A DNA stretch of 64,000 nucleotides from Cellvibrio mixtus subsp. mixtus J3-8. Its GTDB lineage: Bacteria; Pseudomonadota; Gammaproteobacteria; Pseudomonadales; Cellvibrionaceae. Under the pieces are notes generated by a model, which had not been told where the DNA came from, did no database searches, and worked only from the letters and a program-made list of their open reading frames with translations. The translations under genes and the position numbers were made by a program. The stretch is taken from NCBI RefSeq assembly GCF_000766945.1, contig NZ_KN266209.1:62001-126000 (forward strand). Direction: 5' to 3'. Each line of letters begins with the position of its first letter. Within the stretch, counting starts at the first letter, position 1. Positions 44,177 through 54,224 of the stretch are shown piece after piece.

Positions 44177-45571
44177 TCAGTGCACCCCTTTGCCAAGCAA
44201 AACAATTTCAACCGTCTGGATCATAATCAGCATATCCATCAGGAAGCTATGGTTCTTAGTGTAATAGAGATCGTATTGGAGTTTGTTTTTCGCATCTTCC
44301 ACCGAGGCGCCATAGGGATACTTGAGCTGTGCCCACCCCATCAACCCAGGCTTCACCTTGTGACGAGTTTCATAGAATGGTAATTGCTTTGCAAGCTCGG
44401 AAACAAATTCAGGGCGCTCCGGACGCGGCCCTACAAAACTCATGCTGCCGGCAATAACGTTATACAATTGGGGCAACTCATCCAGGCGGGTGTTGCGGAT
44501 AAACGCTCCAACGCGAGTTATCCGCGAATCATTTTTCTTGGCCCAGACCGCGCCATTTTTTTCCGCATCCTGGCGCATACTGCGAAATTTATAAATACGA
44601 AACGGTTTGCCGTTCAAGCCGGTGCGCGTCTGGTGATAAAGCACCGGGCCAGGACTGTCCAAACGCACCGCAATAGCAGTCAATAACATAAATGGCCAAA
44701 GCACAATAAAAAATAGAGAGGCCAACGCCAGATCAAACAAGCGTTTGGCAATTAACATGCGCTTGGAATATTTGAAACCATCGGAAAATAACATCCAACT
44801 CGGATGCAATAGGTTGATATCGATACGCCCCAATTCGCGCTCGCAAAAACTCAATGCATCGGTGGAATCAATACCCGCCAGCTTGCAATCAAGAAATTGC
44901 CCTAACGGAAATGCGTTGCCAGAACTGCGGCGGCGCTCATCCGGGGAAATCACAATCTCGGAGATCTGTTCGCGCTTAACAAAACCGAGCCAATCCTGGG
45001 GTTCCCCGATAATTAATTGCGGATCAACCTGGATTGACTCATTGTCGCTAGGAATACATCCGACAATAGTTACACCAAGAACTGCTATTTCAGGAGCCAG
45101 ATCATCGAGCAACTTCCTGGCCTTGATGCCCGCACCATAGATAACAACACGCCGCTTCAGCTGCTTGGTATCAACCACTTTCAAAAAGATAAAACGGGTC
45201 ACCACGACCAACGCAGTTGCAATCAACACCCCCCAAAAAATCAATGTCTGGGGAATTAATGCTTCACCAAATATGACGCCGATTAAAAACAGACTGAGGC
45301 TTCCCAATAAAAAGAAACTCACCAGAGTACGCAATACCATGCTGCCAAATCCTTCACGGACCAGCGCGAGATACACGCCCATAGATAAGGTGCAACAGGA
45401 AAGAACTATTGAGAAGATAGCTATTTGTGTCCAACTGCGCGGCAAATCTTCAACGCCATTGGCAAAGTGATGAGACCACCAGGCAGCCAACGCTAATAAG
45501 GCGGCCTCGGTGATACCCAGAAACAGGTAAGGTAGATGTATGTAATGCTTATTGAGCCTGATATAAGACAA
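44177..45571 (-). CDS. XrtA system initiating sugar transferase (polyprenyl-phosphate hexose-1-P transferase)
   Basis: A 464-residue membrane protein. Four to five N-terminal transmembrane helices (about 15-130) precede a CoA-binding-like Rossmann region (VVIYGAGIKARKLLDD). The bacterial sugar transferase domain includes SPGPVLYHQTRTG, FRIYKFRSM, NTRLDELPQLYNV, SFVGPRPERPEFV and KPGLMGWAQLKYPYG. It would load the first sugar phosphate on undecaprenyl phosphate. The TIGR03013 type is specific to exosortase A loci. The start is TTG 45571 with AAGGA 7 bases upstream; no in-frame ATG is near. First gene of the export operon. Confidence 0.92.
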   Translation of the reverse strand: MSYIRLNKHYIHLPYLFLGITEAALLALAAWWSHHFANGVEDLPRSWTQIAIFSIVLSCCTLSMGVYLALVREGFGSMVLRTLVSFFLLGSLSLFLIGVIFGEALIPQTLIFWGVLIATALVVVTRFIFLKVVDTKQLKRRVVIYGAGIKARKLLDDLAPEIAVLGVTIVGCIPSDNESIQVDPQLIIGEPQDWLGFVKREQISEIVISPDERRRSSGNAFPLGQFLDCKLAGIDSTDALSFCERELGRIDINLLHPSWMLFSDGFKYSKRMLIAKRLFDLALASLFFIVLWPFMLLTAIAVRLDSPGPVLYHQTRTGLNGKPFRIYKFRSMRQDAEKNGAVWAKKNDSRITRVGAFIRNTRLDELPQLYNVIAGSMSFVGPRPERPEFVSELAKQLPFYETRHKVKPGLMGWAQLKYPYGASVEDAKNKLQYDLYYTKNHSFLMDMLIMIQTVEIVLLGKGVH

Positions 45572-45615
45572 ACCCGATTCCTTCAGTGAGCCATTGAGTG
45601 GTAAAGAGGGCGTGC

Positions 45616-45621
45616 ATTATA
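45616..45621 (-). promoter_or_regulatory. Possible -10 element of the export operon
   Basis: On the minus strand the hexamer TATAAT (plus ATTATA) lies 45 bp before the TTG start of the sugar transferase gene, preceded by CGC. No good -35 hexamer at 16-18 bp spacing was found. No sigma54 -24/-12 pair with correct spacing was found in this 225-bp divergent region either. Confidence 0.45.
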
Positions 45622-45796
45622 GCGAGTTTTATGACAAAAGCTCGACCATCCATGACGTAATTCCGCCAGATCGGCAACTAAACCGGCGACTTAAAGACAA
45701 AATGTCGGCCGATTGTAGCGACTGATATCTAAATGCCATAAAAAATATGGTAATTTAGCGCACCTTTGGATCCCCGTTTCGCTAAGGAAACCTCTC

Positions 45797-47071
45797 ATGT
45801 TCGCAACCAATCCCAAGCTCTGCGTTATAGGTTTAGGTTATGTCGGCCTGCCACTCGCAGTAGAGTTCGGCAAAAAAATCACCACCCTCGGCTTTGATAT
45901 TAATCAGGCCCGCGTTGATGCATTGAATCAAGGCGTAGATAGCACGCTTGAATTGGACGCTAATGAGCTGCGCCAAGCCAGCCACTTGAGCTATACCACT
46001 GACGAAGCAACCATTAAAGGTGCTGATGTTTATATTGTTACAGTGCCCACGCCAATCAACGATAGCAAGCAACCGGATTTAACCCCGCTGGAAAAAGCTT
46101 CTGCTTTATTGGGCCGGGTGATCGCTAAAAACGCCATAGTAGTGTTCGAATCAACCGTATACCCGGGCTGCACAGAAGAAATTTGTGTCCCCATCATCGA
46201 AAAAATTTCCGGCTTGAAATTCAATGTGGATTTCTTTGCCGGTTATAGTCCCGAGCGAATTAACCCCGGTGACAAACAACACCGCGTACACAACATCACC
46301 AAAATCACTTCGGGTTCAACGCCGGAAGTGGCTGAATATGTCGATCAACTTTATCGCCGAATTGTTGTGGTCGGCACGCACAAAGCGAGCAGTATTAAAG
46401 TTGCTGAGGCAGCCAAGGTTATTGAAAATACCCAACGCGATATCAACATCGCCCTGATCAACGAACTCTCATTAATTTTTAAACGTTTGGATATTGATAC
46501 TATCGAAGTGCTGGAAGCTGCCGGTACCAAATGGAATTTCCTGCCATTCCGCCCCGGCCTGGTGGGCGGACACTGCATTAGCGTTGACCCATACTATCTT
46601 ACCCACAAAGCGCAGCAGGTTGGCTATAACCCTGAAGTGATTTTGGCAGGCCGCCGCATTAACGATGGCATGGGCACCTTTGTGGCTGAGTCAGTCGTAA
46701 AAATGATGACCCAACGTAAATGCCATGTAGTGGACTCCAACATCCTGATCATGGGCCTGACCTTCAAGGAAAACTGCCCTGACCTGCGCAATACTCGCGT
46801 AATCGACATTATTAATGAGCTGCGCAACTACAACGCCAACGTATCCGTTTATGATCCCTGGGCTGACGCCGCAGAAGCGCAACACGAATACGGCCTGGAA
46901 TTAATTAAAGAGCCACAACCCGGCTCTTACGATGCCATCATCCTGTGCGTCGGCCATCAAAAATTCCGCGAACTGGGCGCAGAAGCCATTCGCGCACTCG
47001 GTAAACCCAACCATGTGCTCTTTGACGTAAAACATATATTGCCTAAAGAAGCAGTCGATGCACGCCTCTAA
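45797..47071 (+). CDS. tviB: TviB-like UDP-N-acetylglucosamine 6-dehydrogenase
   Basis: A 424-residue nucleotide-sugar dehydrogenase. The NAD-binding loop [16 protein letters not shown], the linker [31 protein letters not shown] and the catalytic Cys260 ([14 protein letters not shown]) are all present. Segments such as [16 protein letters not shown] match Salmonella TviB closely, pointing to UDP-GlcNAc to UDP-GlcNAcA oxidation rather than UDP-glucose oxidation. AAGGA lies 9 bases before the ATG. Gene 17 bp upstream of an epimerase gene; the pair would supply N-acetylated hexosaminuronic acids to the exopolysaccharide. Confidence 0.92.
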   Translation: MFATNPKLCVIGLGYVGLPLAVEFGKKITTLGFDINQARVDALNQGVDSTLELDANELRQASHLSYTTDEATIKGADVYIVTVPTPINDSKQPDLTPLEKASALLGRVIAKNAIVVFESTVYPGCTEEICVPIIEKISGLKFNVDFFAGYSPERINPGDKQHRVHNITKITSGSTPEVAEYVDQLYRRIVVVGTHKASSIKVAEAAKVIENTQRDINIALINELSLIFKRLDIDTIEVLEAAGTKWNFLPFRPGLVGGHCISVDPYYLTHKAQQVGYNPEVILAGRRINDGMGTFVAESVVKMMTQRKCHVVDSNILIMGLTFKENCPDLRNTRVIDIINELRNYNANVSVYDPWADAAEAQHEYGLELIKEPQPGSYDAIILCVGHQKFRELGAEAIRALGKPNHVLFDVKHILPKEAVDARL

Positions 47072-47087
47072 CTTGTAAGGACCAACT

Positions 47088-48095
47088 ATGAAAGTGTTAG
47101 TTACAGGAACAGCGGGCTTTATTGGCTCCACCCTCGCCAAGCGTTTGCTTGCCCGTGGCGATGAGGTTATCGGGATCGATAACCTGAATGATTATTACGA
47201 TGTGCAAATCAAAAAAGATCGTCTCGCCCGTTTAACTGGCGACAGCGGATTTACCGATATCCGTTGCAACCTGGAAGATAAAACGGCGATCGATAATGTA
47301 TTTAAAACCCACAAGCCGGATCGCGTTGTTAACCTCGCAGCGCAAGCCGGTGTGCGCTATTCGCTGGTAAATCCACAAGCGTATATCGATGCAAATATCA
47401 CCGGCTTCCTGAATATCCTGGAAGGCTGCCGCCATTTCGGCACCGACAATCTGGTGTATGCATCAAGCAGCTCAGTGTATGGCCTCAATACGTCTATGCC
47501 CTTCTCTGTGCACAACAACGTTGACCATCCTGTCAGCCTGTATGCGACCAGCAAAAAAGCCAATGAATTGATGGCGCATACCTACAGCCACTTATTCAAT
47601 ATCCCCACCACCGGCCTGCGCTTTTTTACCGTCTATGGCCCATGGGGCAGACCGGATATGGCGCTCTTCATCTTCACCAAAAAAATCCTTGCCGGCGAAC
47701 CGATTGATGTATTCAACTACGGTCACCATCGTCGCGACTTCACCTATATTGATGACATCGTCGAAGGTGTTATCCGCACGGTGGACCAGGTAGCTCCCGT
47801 CAATCCAAACTGGAGCGGAGACAAACCCGATCCTGCGACATCCAAAGCGCCTTACCGCATTTACAATATCGGCTCTAATAATCCGGTTGAGCTGTTGCGC
47901 TATATCGAAGTGCTGGAAGATTGTTTGGGCAAAAAAGCCATCAAGAATTTATTGCCAATGCAACCCGGTGATGTGCCTGATACTTACGCCAATGTCGATG
48001 CATTGATTGAGGATGTAGATTACAAACCCACTACCCCGGTCGAAGTCGGTATAGAAAACTTTGTTAAGTGGTATCGCGATTACTACAAAGTATAA
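47088..48095 (+). CDS. UDP-uronate 4-epimerase (CapI-like, extended SDR)
   Basis: A 335-residue NAD-dependent epimerase. The Rossmann motif is [29 protein letters not shown] follows, and catalytic Tyr152/Lys156 lie in [26 protein letters not shown] and [16 protein letters not shown] complete the pattern. The DNLNDYYD form is that of UDP-glucuronate 4-epimerases rather than of TviC. Together with the TviB-type dehydrogenase it probably makes a galacto-configured uronic acid, either UDP-GalNAcA or UDP-GalA. AAGGA lies six bases upstream of ATG. Two hairpins follow the stop. Confidence 0.9.
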   Translation: MKVLVTGTAGFIGSTLAKRLLARGDEVIGIDNLNDYYDVQIKKDRLARLTGDSGFTDIRCNLEDKTAIDNVFKTHKPDRVVNLAAQAGVRYSLVNPQAYIDANITGFLNILEGCRHFGTDNLVYASSSSVYGLNTSMPFSVHNNVDHPVSLYATSKKANELMAHTYSHLFNIPTTGLRFFTVYGPWGRPDMALFIFTKKILAGEPIDVFNYGHHRRDFTYIDDIVEGVIRTVDQVAPVNPNWSGDKPDPATSKAPYRIYNIGSNNPVELLRYIEVLEDCLGKKAIKNLLPMQPGDVPDTYANVDALIEDVDYKPTTPVEVGIENFVKWYRDYYKV

Positions 48096-48126
48096 AACTG
48101 CACTGTTTGCATGAATGTGCAGTTTT
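48094..48126 (+). terminator. Hairpin at the epimerase stop
   Basis: Arms AAAACTGCAC and GTGCAGTTTT are perfect 10-base complements around a 13-base loop, overlapping the stop codon and ending in TTTTATTT. It is the first of two consecutive terminator-like structures. Confidence 0.75.
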
Positions 48127-48133
48127 ATTTGCT

Positions 48134-48164
48134 AAACGGCATCGCAAGATGCCGTTTTGGTTTT
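48134..48164 (+). terminator. Second hairpin before the deacetylase gene
   Basis: Arms AAACGGCATC and GATGCCGTTT with a 4-base loop, followed by TGGTTTTC. With the hairpin at 48094 it separates the epimerase from the deacetylase, so the latter may need its own promoter. Confidence 0.75.
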
Positions 48165-48214
48165 CAACCCAAACCTATTATTGAACATAACCGCGAACAC
48201 AAAAGAGTGGCTTT

Positions 48215-49108
48215 ATGAACAACACCGCTATCACCCATGCCATGACTGTCGATGTGGAGGATTATTATCACGTTGCCGCCTTTGCCCAGGTGATCAAACC
48301 CGAAGACTGGCCACAATGGCCATCCCGAGTGGAAGCCAATACCGAAAAACTCTTGCAGTTGTTCGATGATAGAAATATCAAAATTACATTTTTTATTTTG
48401 GGTTGGGTGGCAGAGCGCTATCCGGAACTGGTCAAAAAAATTCGTGCGCAGGGCCATGAAATTGCCTCGCACGGATACAGCCACCAGTTAATTTACAAAC
48501 AAACCCCGGAAGTATTTCGCGCAGAAACTGCGAAGTCCAAGCAGATCCTGGAAGACCTGGCACAAACACCTATCACTGGCTATCGCGCCGCCAGTTATTC
48601 AATCACGCGCAAATCGCTGTGGGCCCTGGATATTCTTGCCGAACTGGGTTTCACATGGGACTCAAGCATTTTCCCGACTCGCCATGACAACTACGGAATT
48701 CCCGGTAGCCCTGAAGAGCCCTACCGTATTATTACCAGCAACGGCACTCCGCTATTAGAATTCCCACTTACTACCGCAAAAGTACTGGGACAATCAGTTC
48801 CCGCTGCCGGCGGTGGCTATTTTCGCCAATACCCATATGCGCTATCACGTTGGCTATTTAATCGCGCCAGCCACAATCAAGCAAAGCCGCAGATTTTTTA
48901 CCTGCACCCCTGGGAAATCGACCCCGACCAGCCTCGCGTCCCCAATGCCAGTTGGTTCAGCAATTTCCGCCACTACACAAACCTGAAACGCTGCATGCCG
49001 CGCCTGGAAAATATGATCCGCGACTTCCCCTTCGGCACCATGAGCCAAAGCCTTGGCTCAACCCAAATAACCCGGGAACTGAATATCAGGGAATTAGCAG
49101 GAAATTAA
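48215..49108 (+). CDS. XrtA system polysaccharide deacetylase
   Basis: A 297-residue carbohydrate esterase 4 protein of the exosortase-associated subgroup (TIGR03006 type). It begins close to motif 1, [15 protein letters not shown]. It then shows [14 protein letters not shown], the metal-binding [24 protein letters not shown] and [14 protein letters not shown]. No signal peptide, so cytoplasmic action on precursors is possible. It differs clearly from the NodB-type deacetylase at 21194. GAG lies 9 bases before the ATG. No terminator was recognised after it; the tRNA gene begins 79 bp downstream. Confidence 0.92.
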   Translation: MNNTAITHAMTVDVEDYYHVAAFAQVIKPEDWPQWPSRVEANTEKLLQLFDDRNIKITFFILGWVAERYPELVKKIRAQGHEIASHGYSHQLIYKQTPEVFRAETAKSKQILEDLAQTPITGYRAASYSITRKSLWALDILAELGFTWDSSIFPTRHDNYGIPGSPEEPYRIITSNGTPLLEFPLTTAKVLGQSVPAAGGGYFRQYPYALSRWLFNRASHNQAKPQIFYLHPWEIDPDQPRVPNASWFSNFRHYTNLKRCMPRLENMIRDFPFGTMSQSLGSTQITRELNIRELAGN

Positions 49109-49187
49109 TTAGGCATCGCCGGTGGACGACCACAGGCAAGATCAGTAAAATCGCGGGCCTTGCGCAAATGCGCATTCCCCAAAATAT

Positions 49188-49264
49188 GCACCTGTAGCTC
49201 AGTTGGATAGAGTAGCGGTTTCCGAAGCCGTTGGTCGCTGGTTCGAATCCAGTCAGGTGCGCCA
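49188..49264 (+). tRNA. tRNA-Arg (anticodon CCG)
   Basis: A 77-nt tRNA with encoded CCA. The acceptor stem is GCACCTG/CAGGTGC, the D arm GCTC...GAGT, the anticodon loop TTCCGAA with anticodon CCG at 49222-49224, and the T arm GCTGG-TTCGAAT-CCAGT, followed by discriminator G and CCA. It decodes CGG. It stands at the boundary between the exosortase cluster and the O-antigen-like operon, a common insertion site for islands, but no duplicated 3' end was noticed. Confidence 0.95.
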
Positions 49265-49288
49265 TTTTTACCCCGAAAATCCATTCTT

Positions 49289-50323
49289 TTATCGGATTCT
49301 TTTCTTCATCATCCGGATTGCAGGCTTCTCAATTAAATACCAGGAAAAATAACCAACGATGATGGCAATGATCGCAGCTGCAATTTGATTAAATAAAATT
49401 CCTTGTGCCGGATACACCATAACCAGGCATTGTTGGATGATGAAGCCATAAATATAAATTCCGTAGGAGGGATCTCCAGGAAACCTCAGGGTTTTGGTGA
49501 ACAAGGCAGTGCCGCTTAAATAAAGGCAGACGTAAAAAAATACACAATAAAACGCGAGCTGCTGCAATGGCGTTTGCCACATTAAAAATACAGCCCCCAA
49601 ACACAATACAATGCCTTTTATTCCAAGCACCAATCGGTACCGGAGCAAAGTGGCTAACGCACCAATGCAAAAACAACCACCTAACAAAAGGGGTTCTTTA
49701 AATTTTATTAGTTCACTTGGCCACAACGAAACACAATAGAAAATCAGGATGATAATTGCCAATAGCATTAAACCAGCAAAATTATGATGCCACCTAAGTA
49801 CCAACAAATAAAAAAATATAAGGCTTGCATAACACATCACCTCTAATGGAAGCGTCCACAAAGAGCCATTAACCGTTGATGTTTGAGCATTCGTAAAAAC
49901 GCCTGGCAATTCCCACTGCAATCCAATAAGTGATGAATTGTGCAACCAATAGCGCCAGGTTTGAGGATGTAACAGATACTCTTCCACCGAAAGACTTGTC
50001 ACTATCAAGCCAAGCACAAACACAGATAGAAAGATACACACAAATAATCCGGGGAAAATCCTGACTGCGCGACGAAGAAGGAATGGAAAAATTTGTGGCC
50101 GGACCAGCAGGCTATGCGTAACCAACAACCCGCTCAGCATAAAAAAAAATTTCACCGCCAGGGAGCCCGAATAGTCAAATCCAAGCCAGTCAAAAACAAA
50201 ATCACTACCAGCTTCCCCGGGTAAAAATGTAGAAGCATGCCCATAAATTACCAGCAACGCTGCTATTACCCGAAAAATATCAAGATTATTATTTTGTGGT
50301 TGCAGCAGCTGTGAAAGAATCAT
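49289..50323 (-). CDS. Acyltransferase 3 (OafA-type) without SGNH domain
   Basis: A 344-residue protein with about 10 transmembrane helices. The family features are [20 protein letters not shown] (active-site His in the first helix) and [16 protein letters not shown], with [13 protein letters not shown] near the end. It would O-acetylate a surface sugar from the membrane. It is the last gene of the O-antigen-like operon; its stop lies 24 bp from the tRNA. No clear terminator is seen beyond it. Confidence 0.88.
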   Translation of the reverse strand: MILSQLLQPQNNNLDIFRVIAALLVIYGHASTFLPGEAGSDFVFDWLGFDYSGSLAVKFFFMLSGLLVTHSLLVRPQIFPFLLRRAVRIFPGLFVCIFLSVFVLGLIVTSLSVEEYLLHPQTWRYWLHNSSLIGLQWELPGVFTNAQTSTVNGSLWTLPLEVMCYASLIFFYLLVLRWHHNFAGLMLLAIIILIFYCVSLWPSELIKFKEPLLLGGCFCIGALATLLRYRLVLGIKGIVLCLGAVFLMWQTPLQQLAFYCVFFYVCLYLSGTALFTKTLRFPGDPSYGIYIYGFIIQQCLVMVYPAQGILFNQIAAAIIAIIVGYFSWYLIEKPAIRMMKKRIR

Positions 50324-50368
50324 TGGTAACCAACATGAGTGGATCTATGGAAGACCTCTTCACTGAAA

Positions 50369-52309
50369 TTAGTGAGCATTAGGCGGCGGCAAACCCAATG
50401 CTTTCAGATCTTTTGCATAATTGTTTGCAATCAACTCCCCCACATAAGTGGCAAAGCCAAAAGAAAGATGATGTACGTCGTAAAACATTGGTTCGCCGTT
50501 CGCAAAAGTCAAGCATGACGACAATTCCGAAGTAGGGCAAAGCATCTTGAATTTATTGATATATAAATAGGGTAATGTCTTTGACAACTCCACGGGTGAC
50601 TCAGCGCGCTCATTCGGCTTAAAGAAAGTTACATAATCAGGGCTTTTACACGCGTCAAAGCTTCCCGCATTATTTTTGATAGTTGCACAATCCATTGATG
50701 TTTCTAGATAGCTACCTAAAGCAATTAATTTTATATTCTTATTTTTTTGCATCATATTTTCAAGAATCGACCACATATTGATGGCCACGTACTCAAAACC
50801 TGTATGAGTGCTGTAAACAATATGGGTAATTTTATTAAAAAACTTTGGATCACCGAGCATGGCAAAACGCTTCCCACATTGCAGCTCATTTTCTGGTGAA
50901 TACATTACTCCCTCTTTAATTTCCAAAGAGCAGCCGTTCGTAGTACCAAAAGTAATTAAATTTACGTTTTCATTATTGCCATACAAATAATGAAACATGT
51001 TGAAGCCGTCAGGTTCATGGGAATTTCCCAATACCAATATCTGAATAGGTCTATCCATTGGGCATTTAGTGGCATTTTCAAATTCAAGTATCGAACAAGC
51101 ATTCAGAGTATTTTTATAACGACCAGATTTTCCGCGCTCAATATCAGATGCCGATAAAGGTTTATTATCGTAACGCCAGGTCCAGCCATCAGATAATTTC
51201 ATACCTAACCCAAGCAAACCAAATAACAGCATTAACGATACACAAAACGCGACGCCCCAACGTTTTATATAATTTGCATCAGCTTTGCGAAAAGGTTGTT
51301 CGATACACCAATAACTCACCATCGCTAACACCAAAGTCAGCAGCACCATCAAACTGGTATTTTTTAATGAAATGGTATTTATATTTAAATACCTTGCAAA
51401 GACGTAAACCGGCCAATGCATGAGATACAGAGAATAACTTAATTTACCAATCATTAATGCCGGTGCGTTACCTAGCAGCTTTCGCGCACCAAAACTCTCC
51501 CCGGTAAGAATAAGCAAAGCAGTACCGAAACAAACTGGCAATGCATTGATATAGGGAAATACAGACGATTTATCCAAAGTAACCATGCTGTAAGTTATTA
51601 GTACAACGCCTAGTAGAAATCCTATGTTTTGATGGATGCGCGTGAGCTTATATTTTTTTTCCACCAGTACACAGAGTGCACCCACGGCAAATTCAAATAC
51701 CCGAAATGGAGTGAGAAAAAACATAGCCGATGCAGAATCGGGCTCATTGCTGGCTACCCAAAGATAGTTCAGTAAAAAACTGCCAGCAAATAAAGTGACA
51801 ATACCAATTAATAACAACCTGGCACGCACGAGAGCCCACAAAACCAGGGGCCAAAATACATAGAACTGTTCTTCAACGCTGAGCGACCAAGTATGCAGTA
51901 GCGGCTTGGTATGTGATGCAACATCAAAATAACCACTCTCATACCAAAACAACAAGTTTGATACAGAAAACGCTGCCGAGGTTAAAGAACCACCAAAAGC
52001 CACCAGGTTTTCTGGTGAAAAAAATAGATATACACCTATCGAGGTAATCAGAAATGTAAATGCCAGCGCAGGCAGTAACCTGCGTGCACGACGACGGTAG
52101 AAATTTGCAAAATGAATTGTGCGGTCAACCTCCATCTCCCTCAATAACAAACGAGAAATCACAAATCCACTAATTACAAAAAAAATATCAACACCAATAA
52201 AGCCCGCAGCAAACCCATTGACACCGAAGTGAAACAACAACACTGCAATTACCGCCAGTGCCCGAATACCATCAATATGCTCCAAATAACTTTTAGATCC
52301 CGGGTTCAT
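50369..52309 (-). CDS. OafA/YrhL-type acyltransferase with SGNH domain
   Basis: A 646-residue protein in two parts. Residues 1-365 form the membrane acyltransferase (HIDGIRALAVIAVLLFHFG, GVDIFFVISGFVISRLLL, FANFYRRRARRLLPAL, HTWSLSVEEQFYVFWP). After a linker, a periplasmic SGNH esterase-like domain (about 410-640) has the nucleophile in LVLGNSHEPDGF and the DxxHL block in FYDVHHLSFG. The two domains together transfer acetyl groups onto O-antigen or peptidoglycan sugars. The gene is markedly AT-rich relative to the plus-strand sugar genes, as often seen in O-antigen loci. Separated by 150 bp of featureless DNA from the upstream gene. Confidence 0.9.
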   Translation of the reverse strand: MNPGSKSYLEHIDGIRALAVIAVLLFHFGVNGFAAGFIGVDIFFVISGFVISRLLLREMEVDRTIHFANFYRRRARRLLPALAFTFLITSIGVYLFFSPENLVAFGGSLTSAAFSVSNLLFWYESGYFDVASHTKPLLHTWSLSVEEQFYVFWPLVLWALVRARLLLIGIVTLFAGSFLLNYLWVASNEPDSASAMFFLTPFRVFEFAVGALCVLVEKKYKLTRIHQNIGFLLGVVLITYSMVTLDKSSVFPYINALPVCFGTALLILTGESFGARKLLGNAPALMIGKLSYSLYLMHWPVYVFARYLNINTISLKNTSLMVLLTLVLAMVSYWCIEQPFRKADANYIKRWGVAFCVSLMLLFGLLGLGMKLSDGWTWRYDNKPLSASDIERGKSGRYKNTLNACSILEFENATKCPMDRPIQILVLGNSHEPDGFNMFHYLYGNNENVNLITFGTTNGCSLEIKEGVMYSPENELQCGKRFAMLGDPKFFNKITHIVYSTHTGFEYVAINMWSILENMMQKNKNIKLIALGSYLETSMDCATIKNNAGSFDACKSPDYVTFFKPNERAESPVELSKTLPYLYINKFKMLCPTSELSSCLTFANGEPMFYDVHHLSFGFATYVGELIANNYAKDLKALGLPPPNAH

Positions 52310-52458
52310 AACTACTTCTTCACTCTTTCTTTCATTGTGGTATTAGGTAAAAGGCGGTTAGGAGCAAGACACTGGATGTCGTTACCCATCTGGAATATAT
52401 CAGTGTTGTTATTTTACGATTGTAATGGTTGGTTCAGGTTTAAAGGTTCTGGATGGAA

Positions 52459-54219
52459 TTAATTTTTAACCTCTATCTTCCCTACCAACATGCTTGATTT
52501 CCAATTATCGATTGAATATTCGATTTTGTAAAAACCAGGAACGGATTTGTATTCATCGGGTAAATAAAATGTAATTACATCACCTGTAAACACAGTTTCA
52601 TCAACTGGCTTACCATTAATATTGATTTGGGCTTTAACATCAGAACCTACAATAGGGGTTGATAACTTAATCCAAATACCGTCAGATGATTGGGTGCTGA
52701 TCACTTGTGGCCCCCAAGCGGATACAGGCGGAGCTTTTATTTGTATCACAGGGAATATTTTATATTTCCACTGAAAATCATGATTAAAAAGGTTTAATTG
52801 GTTTTTAATCATTAAATTTAACAATTCGTTTCTTTTAGCTTCCGGCAGCTTGCAAACTGGAGAGGAAAAACTGGTACACCTACCTGCTGGTAACGCGGGA
52901 TCATTCACATAATCTGCGATTGCCCTGGACTGTCCATCTACCCATTTTGAAATCCAGGGAACAGCCGCATAAGCACTAGTACTGAAGTAAAACTGGGCAC
53001 ATAGCATTATCGGCAAAACAACAACTACGGTTATCTTCCCAACTATTATTTGCCCTTGCGTCAAGGTGGGCCGGAAACAATATTTAATGAACAAAGCAAA
53101 TGGAATTAATTGATATACGAGCACATATCTAGGCTGGTTTAGATAGCCTATGCCAAACTCCGGCAATCGACCAACAACAATTGCAGCAACCGATAACGTT
53201 GCATGCACCAAAATAAATGTAACCAAAAAATCAACGAGGGTTTGCCGCCGCTTTTTAAACACCATTGAAACAAAGTGTTCAATGTAAAAATACAATACAG
53301 GAATAGCGATAACCCAGGACAAGAATGTCTGATAGTTACCTGCGCGCGCAAGATGTTCTGAATGAATCAGGGATGATGAAAAAACGATCCGTATAAATTC
53401 AAGGTAGAAGCTGATACTTAGTAAATCGATGCTCTTATTACCAGCTTTTGGCTGCGCGGCCCCGCCCATGAAATTAATATTTATAACAATAAAATAAACA
53501 GCAACAATAAATGCGGAGCATGCTACCCACATCAATGCTCTTTTTCTGGAAATTTCATTGTCACTGAAAGAAATAAGCCCTACTGCAGTAGTTAAGCTTA
53601 ACCATGTGATGATACTGGCGGTATCGCCAATCAATATAAAGATAGCGGCGGCGATGAGCATTGCACTAATGGTTAATTGGTATTTCAAAAATTTCCAGGC
53701 AAAAAACGATAATAAAAGCGCAAGGAAAAATGGCAAATATGAAAAAGTTACCAACGGCCAGCTATAGAGCTCCCTGCTATTCAGAGAAGTAAAGGTTAGG
53801 ATTGCAAGCACAAAAAAACCTGCGCCAGATAGCGTGATGGATTGGTTTATTATTTTTTTTATATAAATCGACAGAAACAAAAAGATAGTGAAAACAATCC
53901 CGGCAAAACCGGCTATTGCTTCATACTTAAAATCAAGATTAAAAAATTTATAATTGATAAACAAAAAAATCTTGTTTAGTGGTTGCGCGTGGTCTGTTAG
54001 ACCACGTTTTACAAAAATATCTGTCCATGAAAACCCTTGCTCTATCCATGGTTGAATTTGTGACGCAAGGAAATACCATCCGTCATCGCGTATAATTGGG
54101 CTCGCTGCGACACTGATGAAATACATTACGTTGAACAATAAAAAAATTGTCATCGCCACTACAAGTAGCAACATATTTTCAGCTTTTGAATCGAAATTGG
54201 GCCGGGCGAGCTTATCCAT
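52459..54219 (-). CDS. Polytopic membrane protein, probable GT-C glycosyltransferase (Gtr-like)
   Basis: A 586-residue protein with about 11-12 transmembrane helices and a C-terminal periplasmic beta-domain (about 470-586). The first periplasmic loop has the acidic RDDGWYFLASQIQPW, a place where GT-C enzymes keep catalytic Asp residues. The exact family was not recognised. With GtrA- and GtrB-like proteins encoded 1-3 kb upstream, it is a good candidate for the third component that moves an undecaprenyl-phosphate-linked sugar to the glycan on the periplasmic side. This is inference from topology and neighbours. It follows the wecE-like gene by 5 bp. Confidence 0.65.
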   Translation of the reverse strand: MDKLARPNFDSKAENMLLLVVAMTIFLLFNVMYFISVAASPIIRDDGWYFLASQIQPWIEQGFSWTDIFVKRGLTDHAQPLNKIFLFINYKFFNLDFKYEAIAGFAGIVFTIFLFLSIYIKKIINQSITLSGAGFFVLAILTFTSLNSRELYSWPLVTFSYLPFFLALLLSFFAWKFLKYQLTISAMLIAAAIFILIGDTASIITWLSLTTAVGLISFSDNEISRKRALMWVACSAFIVAVYFIVININFMGGAAQPKAGNKSIDLLSISFYLEFIRIVFSSSLIHSEHLARAGNYQTFLSWVIAIPVLYFYIEHFVSMVFKKRRQTLVDFLVTFILVHATLSVAAIVVGRLPEFGIGYLNQPRYVLVYQLIPFALFIKYCFRPTLTQGQIIVGKITVVVVLPIMLCAQFYFSTSAYAAVPWISKWVDGQSRAIADYVNDPALPAGRCTSFSSPVCKLPEAKRNELLNLMIKNQLNLFNHDFQWKYKIFPVIQIKAPPVSAWGPQVISTQSSDGIWIKLSTPIVGSDVKAQININGKPVDETVFTGDVITFYLPDEYKSVPGFYKIEYSIDNWKSSMLVGKIEVKN

Positions 54220-54224
54220 CAGAT

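Noticed and set aside
45572-45796. Possible sigma54 promoters in the divergent region before the export and tviB operons
   Set aside because: GG...GC pairs are present but the spacing is 9 or 11 bases instead of 10, and the flanking consensus is poor.
52310-52458. Small gene in the gap before the OafA/SGNH acyltransferase gene
   Set aside because: The only frame is a plus-strand shadow without ribosome site, and the gap shows no conserved signal that I could recognise.
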